A stretch of 64,000 bases of DNA. Origin: Streptomyces sp. NRRL F-525. Its GTDB lineage: Bacteria; Actinomycetota; Actinomycetes; Streptomycetales; Streptomycetaceae. Below, in pieces: positions 59,122 to 64,000 of this stretch. Numbering within the stretch: the stretch's first letter is position 1; every line of letters starts with the position of its first letter. The position numbers and the translations under genes are program-made. A model generated the notes under the pieces. It ran no database searches. It saw nothing but the letters and a program-made list of their open reading frames with translations, and had not been told where the DNA came from. The stretch is from the NCBI RefSeq assembly GCF_000716605.1, contig NZ_JNXE01000002.1, positions 62,001 to 126,000 of the forward strand, in the 5' to 3' direction.

Positions 59122-60363
59122 GTGGCCTCCCCACGCATGCTCCGCAGATGTCTTTTCGCCGCCCTGTCCGCCGCACTGGTCGCGTCCGCCGCGATCGGTC
59201 CGGCGCGGGCGGCTTCCACGTCGGCCGACCAGGCCGACGCCGTCACGTTCTCCGACACCTTCGACGGGGCCGCCGGTTCGGCGGTCAACTCCTCGAAGTG
59301 GACGCAGGAGACCGGCGACAACGTCAACAACCACGAGCGCGAGTACTACACGTCCGGCACCAACAACGCGTCCCTGGACGGCCAGGGCCATCTGGTGATC
59401 ACGGCCAAGAAGGAGAACCCGGCCAACTACCAGTGCTGGTACGGGACTTGCCAGTACACCTCGGCGCGGATGAACACCTCCGGGAAGTTCAGCGCGCAGT
59501 ACGGGCATGTCGAGGCCCGGATGAAGATCCCGCGCGGGCAGGGCATGTGGCCCGCGTTCTGGATGCTCGGCACCGACATCGGGTCGGTCGGCTGGCCCAA
59601 CTCCGGTGAGATCGACGTCATGGAGAACGTCGGCTTCGAGCCCTCCACGGTCCACGGCACCATCCACGGCCCCGGCTACTCCGGCGCCAACGGGATCGGC
59701 GCCGCCTACACGCTGGCGAACGGCGCGGCCTTCGCGGACGCCTTCCACACCTTCGCCGTCGACTGGGCGCCCAACTCGATCAAGTGGTCGGTCGACGGGG
59801 TCGTCTACGAGACCCGCACCCCCGCCGACGTGGGCGGCAACACCTGGGCGTTCAACAAGCCGTTCTTCCTGATCCTCAACCTGGCGGTCGGCGGCGACTG
59901 GCCGGGCGACCCGAACAGCGCCACGGCCTTCCCGGCCCAGCTGGTGGTGGACTCGGTCTCGGTGACCACGAGCGACACGGCCGCCGGCGTGGCCATCAAG
60001 GGCCTGGCCGGCAAGTGCGTCGATGTCAACGGGGCGAACTCCGCCAACGGGACGGCCGTACAGCTCTACGACTGCAACGGCTCGGCCGCCCAGCAGTGGA
60101 CGGTCGGCTCCGACGGCACGATCCGCGCGCTCGGCAAGTGCCTGGACGTGGCCAGCGGCGGCACCGCGGACGGCACCAAGGTGCAGCTCTACGACTGCAA
60201 CGGCAGCGCCGCCCAGAAATGGGCCGTCAGCTCGGCGAACGACATCGTCAACCCGCAGGCCAACAAGTGCCTGGACGTCACCGGCAACACCTCCGCCAAC
60301 GGCACCCCGCTCCAGATCTGGACCTGCTCGGGCGGCGCCAACCAGAAGTGGACCGTCGGCTGA
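59122..60363 (+). CDS. secreted GH16 glucanase with ricin-type lectin domain
   Basis: 413 aa exported enzyme. Signal peptide about residues 1-35 (RRCLFAALSAALVASAAIGPARA). The GH16 jelly roll (about 45-285) holds the catalytic motif GEIDVMENVG with E163, D165 and E168 (E-x-D-x-x-E), the beta-1,3-glucanase (laminarinase) type. A ricin B-type beta-trefoil follows (about 290-413) with three repeats of QLYDCNGSAAQQW type, which would hold the enzyme to its substrate. The GTG follows AAGGGAATGCC. Two direct repeats lie at the promoter. It would degrade fungal or plant beta-1,3-glucans. Confidence 0.94.
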   Translation: MASPRMLRRCLFAALSAALVASAAIGPARAASTSADQADAVTFSDTFDGAAGSAVNSSKWTQETGDNVNNHEREYYTSGTNNASLDGQGHLVITAKKENPANYQCWYGTCQYTSARMNTSGKFSAQYGHVEARMKIPRGQGMWPAFWMLGTDIGSVGWPNSGEIDVMENVGFEPSTVHGTIHGPGYSGANGIGAAYTLANGAAFADAFHTFAVDWAPNSIKWSVDGVVYETRTPADVGGNTWAFNKPFFLILNLAVGGDWPGDPNSATAFPAQLVVDSVSVTTSDTAAGVAIKGLAGKCVDVNGANSANGTAVQLYDCNGSAAQQWTVGSDGTIRALGKCLDVASGGTADGTKVQLYDCNGSAAQKWAVSSANDIVNPQANKCLDVTGNTSANGTPLQIWTCSGGANQKWTVG

Positions 60364-60374
60364 CTCCGTAGGGC

Positions 60375-60611
60375 CTAGTGCGGCAACCAGGTGAACTTGT
60401 CCCCACCGACCCAGCGGACCACGTCCGGGTCGTCCAGGTCGCGGACCGTGATGCCGCACACGGCCGCGACCTGGAGCACGTCCGTGATCCCGGTGGCCTC
60501 GGCGACCATCTCCCCGTCGATCTCCACGATGCGGAACGGCGGGGTACCGGGCTGCACCTTGAGCACCATGATCCGCGGGCTGGAGATGTGCGGGCTGGAC
60601 ATTTCGGTCAT
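60375..60611 (-). CDS. small conserved hypothetical protein
   Basis: 78 aa, not assigned. It reads MTEMSSPHISSPRIMVLKVQPGTP and continues VEIDGEMVAEATGITDVLQVAAVCGITVRDLDDPDVVRWVGGDKFTWLPH, a compact alpha/beta domain. No SD is present; TAGGCT on the minus strand (60624-60619) ends seven bases before the ATG, so the message may be leaderless. It is convergent with the GH16 gene and divergent from the PHP gene. Confidence 0.75.
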   Translation of the reverse strand: MTEMSSPHISSPRIMVLKVQPGTPPFRIVEIDGEMVAEATGITDVLQVAAVCGITVRDLDDPDVVRWVGGDKFTWLPH

Positions 60612-60691
60612 GCAATAGAGCCTAGAACGCATCACGCGGACGCGAGTGGTCCACGGTTCCCGACCGGGGACCGCTCGCGGGAGGAGGCTCG

Positions 60692-61714
60692 ATGGATCCC
60701 GTGCAGGCACTGGACCGGATCGCCTTCCTGCTGGAACGCTCCCTGGCCCCCACGTACCGCGTACGCGCCTTCCGTACGGCGGCCAGGATCCTCGCGGCGC
60801 TCCCCGAGGGCGAGGTCGCCGAACGCGCGACCGCCGGGACGCTGGAGTCCCTCAAGGGCATCGGCCCCAAGACCGCCCAGGTGGCCCGCGAGGCCCTGGA
60901 CGGGCGGGTGCCCGCCTATCTGGAGCAGCTGGAGGCGGAGGCCCCCGCCCCGTCCGGCCCCGGCGGCGAGAAACTGCGCGCCCTGCTGCGCGGCGACTGC
61001 CACCTCCACTCCGACTGGTCGGACGGTGGCAGCCCGATCGAGGAGATGGGCCGTACGGCGGCCCGGCTCGGCCACGAGTGGGCGGTGCTGACCGACCACT
61101 CCCCCCGGCTGACCGTGGCCCGCGGGCTCTCCCCGGAGCGGCTGCGCGAGCAGCTGGACGTGGTGGCGGCGCTGAACGAGACCTGGGCGCCCTTCCGGCT
61201 CCTCACCGGCATCGAGTGCGACATCCTCGACGACGGCTCGCTGGACCAGGAGGAGGAGCTGCTGGAGCGGCTCGACGTCGTCGTGGTCTCCGTGCACTCG
61301 AAGCTGCGCATGGAGGCCCGCGCCATGACCCGGCGTATGGTGGCCGCCGTACGGAATCCGCACGCGGACATCCTGGGGCACTGCACCGGGCGGCTGCTGA
61401 TCGGGCGGAACGGGGGTGCCGCGCGGCCTGAGTCCGCCTTCGACGCGGACGAGGTGTTCGCCGCGTGTGCCGAGTCGGGTACGGCCGTGGAGATCAACAG
61501 CCGTCCGGAGCGTCTCGACCCGCCGAGGCGGCTGCTGCGGAAGGCCGTGGACGCCGGGGTGCTGTTCTCGATCGACACCGACGCGCACGCGCCCGGACAG
61601 CTCGACTGGCAGATCAACGGCTGCGCGCGGGCGGAGGAGTGCGGAGTGCCCGCCGAACGGGTGGTCACGACCCGGACGGCGGAGGAGCTACTGGACTGGA
61701 CCTCTGGCAAGTGA
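60692..61714 (+). CDS. PHP-domain phosphoesterase with helix-hairpin-helix N terminus
   Basis: 340 aa. An N-terminal DNA-binding-like helix-hairpin-helix segment (LESLKGIGPKTAQVAREAL, about residues 50-70) resembles the 8-kDa domain of family X polymerases. The PHP domain (about 103-335) has the metal ligands in DCHLHSDWSDG, LTDHS, GIECDIL, VSVHSKL, ILGHCTG and DTDAHAP. The polymerase palm is absent, so it looks like the C-terminal part of a PolX with its own small domain; it could be a nuclease or phosphatase. The ATG follows GGGAGGAGGCTCG, a strong SD. Confidence 0.9.
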   Translation: MDPVQALDRIAFLLERSLAPTYRVRAFRTAARILAALPEGEVAERATAGTLESLKGIGPKTAQVAREALDGRVPAYLEQLEAEAPAPSGPGGEKLRALLRGDCHLHSDWSDGGSPIEEMGRTAARLGHEWAVLTDHSPRLTVARGLSPERLREQLDVVAALNETWAPFRLLTGIECDILDDGSLDQEEELLERLDVVVVSVHSKLRMEARAMTRRMVAAVRNPHADILGHCTGRLLIGRNGGAARPESAFDADEVFAACAESGTAVEINSRPERLDPPRRLLRKAVDAGVLFSIDTDAHAPGQLDWQINGCARAEECGVPAERVVTTRTAEELLDWTSGK

Positions 61715-61901
61715 TGCACATCACCGGGTGCCGCGGCACCCGCCGGAACACTCACAGCCGGTTCTCCGTTGAACAGACCGTGGGTGCGGAGGGAACAGTG
61801 TCCCCGGGCCTCAACCTCCGCCCACAGGGAAGATCGTTCGGCTGAAGCCCTGTGGAGCCTTTCGCCGCGAGGCGACCGCCTTCCGTGCCCACCACCTGAC
61901 C

Positions 61902-61935
61902 GCCCCGGCCGTGATTCCCCCGTTACGGCCGGGGC
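61902..61935. terminator. hairpin terminator after the PHP gene
   Basis: GCCCCGGCCGT (61902-61912), a 12-base loop, ACGGCCGGGGC (61925-61935), then TTCTCC. It lies 187 bases after the PHP stop and before the SDR promoter. Confidence 0.6.
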
Positions 61936-61941
61936 TTCTCC

Positions 61942-61972
61942 TTGACTTGGAGCGCACTTCAATTCGTAGCGT
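61942..61972 (+). promoter_or_regulatory. MerR-type promoter of the SDR gene
   Basis: TTGACT (61942-61947) and TAGCGT (61967-61972) are 19 bases apart, the long spacing of MerR-activated promoters. The spacer holds an imperfect dyad TTGGAGCG/CACTTCAA (61947-61962). The -10 is six bases before the ATG, so the message is probably leaderless. Confidence 0.55.
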
Positions 61973-61978
61973 TCCAGT

Positions 61979-62941
61979 ATGACCACTGCACAGCACAAGA
62001 TCGGTTCCGGTTTCGGCGCGAAGAGCACCGCCGACGACGTCCTGAAGGGCATCGACCTCACCGGCAAGCTCGCCGTCGTCACGGGCGGCTACTCGGGCAT
62101 CGGCCTGGAGACCACCCGCGCCCTCACCAAGGCGGGTGCCCGGGTCGTCGTCCCCGCCCGCCGTCCCGACACCGCGCGCGAGGCCGTGGCCGGGATCGAC
62201 GGCGTCGAGCTGGACGAGCTGGATCTCGGCGAACTGGAGAGCGTGCGCGGCTTCGCCGACCGCTTCCTCGCCTCCGGCCGCACCGTGGACCTCGTGATCG
62301 ACAGCGCCGGCATCATGGCCTGCCCGGAGACCCGGGTCGGGCCCGGCTGGGAGGCGCAGTTCGCCACCAACCACCTCGGCCACTTCGCCCTCGTCAACCG
62401 GCTGTGGCCGGCCATCGCGGCCGGCGGCGCTCGGGTGGTCTCGGTGTCCTCGACCGGCCACCACGCCTCCGGGATCCGCTGGGACGACATCCACTGGAGC
62501 CACGACTACGACAAGTGGGAGGCCTACGGGCAGGCGAAGACCGCGAACGTCCTGTTCGCCGTCCACCTCGACAGGCTGGGCGCCGAGCACGGCGTACGGG
62601 CCTTCGCGCTCCACCCGGGTGGCATCCTCACGCCGCTCCAGCGCCACCTGGCCACGGAGGAGATGGTGGAGCGCGGCTGGATCGACGAGGACGGCAACAT
62701 GCTGCACCCGGAGCTCTTCAAGACCCCGGAGCAGGGCGCGGCCACCCAGGTCTGGGCAGCGACCTCGCCCCAGCTGGACGGCCTCGGCGGCGTCTACCTG
62801 GAGGACTGCGACATCGCCGAGCCGGCCCCCGCCGACGGCGAGCGCACCGGCGTCAAGCAGTGGGCGATCGACCCCGAGCAGGCCGCCCGGCTGTGGAAGC
62901 TGTCCGCCGACCTAACCGGTGTGGACGCGTTTGCCGGATAG
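61979..62941 (+). CDS. short-chain dehydrogenase/reductase
   Basis: 320 aa SDR, of the retinol-dehydrogenase-like (WW-domain oxidoreductase) group. TGGYSGIGLETT gives the NAD(P)-binding TGxxxGxG, IDSAGIMA the NAG-like strand, and YGQAKTANV the catalytic YxxxK, with the Ser in VVSVSSTGHH. The enzyme starts MTTAQHKIGSGFGAKSTADDV. The A of ATG probably coincides with the transcription start. The promoter has the form of a MerR target, but no MerR gene is nearby. It converges with a VanX-like gene. Confidence 0.93.
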   Translation: MTTAQHKIGSGFGAKSTADDVLKGIDLTGKLAVVTGGYSGIGLETTRALTKAGARVVVPARRPDTAREAVAGIDGVELDELDLGELESVRGFADRFLASGRTVDLVIDSAGIMACPETRVGPGWEAQFATNHLGHFALVNRLWPAIAAGGARVVSVSSTGHHASGIRWDDIHWSHDYDKWEAYGQAKTANVLFAVHLDRLGAEHGVRAFALHPGGILTPLQRHLATEEMVERGWIDEDGNMLHPELFKTPEQGAATQVWAATSPQLDGLGGVYLEDCDIAEPAPADGERTGVKQWAIDPEQAARLWKLSADLTGVDAFAG

Positions 62942-62955
62942 TTCCGGGCACAGCC

Positions 62956-63606
62956 TCACGAAAGGTCGAGATCCTTCGGCCCGTACAGGGCGGCGGGCCC
63001 GCCGATCATCAAGGCCCAGTAGCGGTCTCCGTACGACCAATGCCACCACTCCGTCGGATAGTTGACCAGGCCGACCGCACCGAGCGCCTTGCCCAGCACG
63101 GCGCGGTTGGCCCCGGCCTCGGCGGTGATGTTGTCGGCGCCGGTGTAGCAAGCCCCGTCGCTCTCCTCCGGGTTGGCGTTCATCGGCGTGCCCATGTCGA
63201 GTTCGCGGCCGTCGGCGTCCGCGAGGGTCAGGTCTACGGCCGCTCCGGCGGAGTGCGGGGCGATCTCGGGCGGGGACACGTACCGGCTGGCGGCGGACCG
63301 GATGCGGTCGGCGGACCAGCCCGGGTTGGCGGCGCGCAGCTCGTCGCCGTAGCCCTCGAAGTAGCGGCGCTGGAGAGCCGGCGGCCGGTATCCCTCGACG
63401 AACAGCAGGCGCAGGCCGTCGGGCAGCAGGGCTTCCGCTTCGACAAGTCGGTCCAACACGCCCTGGCGCAGGTGGAGTTCGGCACCGCTGTCCTTCTTGC
63501 GGTCGTCGACCAGCAGGGCGCCGCTCACATCGACGAGGGGCTCCCCGCACTCCTCGACGGGGATGGCGGAGACCCGGGCGTCGGACATCAGGATGATCTC
63601 GCTCAT
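62956..63606 (-). CDS. M15 family D-Ala-D-Ala dipeptidase-like (VanX-type) protein
   Basis: 216 aa. Zinc motif: H118 and D125 in APHSAGAAVDL (SxHxxGxAxD in altered form), and the catalytic E186 with H189 in PTEWWHW. RPPALQRRYFEGYGDEL contains the conserved Arg. The ATG at 63606 has a weak SD; a start 18 bases upstream is possible. No vanH or vanA gene adjoins, so glycopeptide resistance is not implied; such single genes may act in peptidoglycan recycling or remodelling. It lies 30 bases after the ROK gene stop on the same strand, possibly in an operon. Confidence 0.88.
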   Translation of the reverse strand: MSEIILMSDARVSAIPVEECGEPLVDVSGALLVDDRKKDSGAELHLRQGVLDRLVEAEALLPDGLRLLFVEGYRPPALQRRYFEGYGDELRAANPGWSADRIRSAASRYVSPPEIAPHSAGAAVDLTLADADGRELDMGTPMNANPEESDGACYTGADNITAEAGANRAVLGKALGAVGLVNYPTEWWHWSYGDRYWALMIGGPAALYGPKDLDLS

Positions 63607-63636
63607 GGAGTGATCATCCCCCACGTGCCCGTCAGC

Positions 63637-64000
63637 TCAGTGCGGGGCCCGTTCCTCAAGTGCCGTGCGCCAGGCGGGCGGCGGGCCCTCGGGTTCGGGT
63701 TCGGCCCGGCGGCCGCCGCGGGCGAAGAAGTCGGCGAGGGGAAGGATCGCGGCGCCGACGGTCACAGCGTCTGGGCCGAGGCGGCCGAGTTCGATGGTCA
63801 CGCGTCCGGCGGGGTGGCGCAGCGCGTAGGCGGTGGCGTGGTGGCGTACGGCGGGCAGGAAGCGGGAGCCGAGCTGGAGTCCGGCCCAGCCGCCGATGAG
63901 GATGCGCTCGGGCTGGAAGAGGTTGATCAGGTCGGACAATCCGGCGCCGAGGTACTCGGCGGTCTCCTCCAGGACGGCGAGCGCGACGGGGTCGGCCTCG
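63637..64000 (-). CDS. ROK-family protein (NagC/XylR or sugar kinase), 5' end missing
   Basis: Only the last 120 codons are in the window. They read EADPVALAVLEETAEYLGAGLSDLINLFQPERILIGGW, the conserved ROK region near the C terminus of the ATPase domain (the LINLFQPERILIGG strand), and finish with a short Pro/Glu-rich tail (RRAEPEPEGPPPAW). Such proteins are sugar-sensing repressors or glucokinase-type enzymes; the missing N terminus would decide. It is upstream of the VanX-like gene on the same strand. Confidence 0.88.
   Translation of the reverse strand, partial: EADPVALAVLEETAEYLGAGLSDLINLFQPERILIGGWAGLQLGSRFLPAVRHHATAYALRHPAGRVTIELGRLGPDAVTVGAAILPLADFFARGGRRAEPEPEGPPPAWRTALEERAPH

Noticed and set aside
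62956..63606. Glycopeptide resistance gene vanX
   Set aside because: No vanH, vanA, vanR or vanS gene adjoins and the zinc motif is altered; called only VanX-like.

Overview
The window looks like an internal piece of a Streptomyces chromosome. It is very GC-rich, nearly every codon ends in G or C, GTG starts are common, SD motifs are of the GGAGG type, and the families present are typical of the genus: ECF41 sigma factors, a conservon, a SpoIIE-type phosphatase, a PASTA-less Ser/Thr kinase, DUF4232/DUF4230/DUF4235 proteins, sigma-like/ricin fusions and a terpene cyclase. I see no insertion sequence, prophage, CRISPR array, tRNA or rRNA. The window opens inside an MFS exporter gene and closes inside a ROK-family gene.

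Layout. 1-3757: MFS exporter (partial) divergent from an ECF41 sigma factor that is translationally coupled to an orphan cytochrome b. 3852-7497: small membrane protein and a large secreted GH2 beta-galactosidase-type enzyme. 7754-12974: PAS/PAS/GAF/PP2C/ATPase regulator, ECF sigma factor, membrane Ser/Thr kinase and a DUF4232 lipoprotein. 13045-16618: ArsB-like permease, stress protein, and a membrane protein joining a sigma-like cytoplasmic part to an extracellular lectin. 17195-18989: PhyH dioxygenase and aldo/keto reductase. 19248-24675: five-gene operon for an amino-galactose or related polysaccharide (GH114 lipoprotein, binding protein, two ABC permeases, GH4 glycosidase).

24805-33601: small enzymes and regulators (flavoprotein, DUF1348 with a divergent TetR and twin palindromic operators, azoreductase, second SnoaL-tailed ECF, P450-ferredoxin pair, SnoaL-like protein, Ddn-type F420 reductase, CDF metal exporter, DUF4235, VOC protein). 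33761-39712: FG-GAP lipoprotein, PPOX protein, TetR, APC permease and amidohydrolase. 39891-45326: a class I terpene cyclase convergent with a complete conservon (cvnA-B-C-D plus a P450 lacking the ExxR arginine, as in the CYP157 family). 45599-52563: DUF1304/TetR, lipoprotein, GlxA-type regulator with divergent oxidoreductase, and an alcohol/aldehyde dehydrogenase pair divergent from a MarR regulator.

52736-57417: STAS protein, an EF-Tu gene outside the str operon, a PRPP synthetase paralogue and a divergent TetM/OtrA-like ribosomal-protection GTPase preceded by a possible leader peptide. 57663-64000: DUF4230 and VanZ proteins, a secreted GH16 glucanase with lectin tail, a PHP-domain protein, a short-chain dehydrogenase with a MerR-type promoter, a VanX-like peptidase and the ROK gene.

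The most interesting parts are the EF-Tu/PRPP synthetase/ribosomal-protection cluster with its leader ORF, the conservon next to a terpene cyclase, the GH114-ABC-GH4 operon, and several strong palindromic operators that tie regulators to their neighbours.
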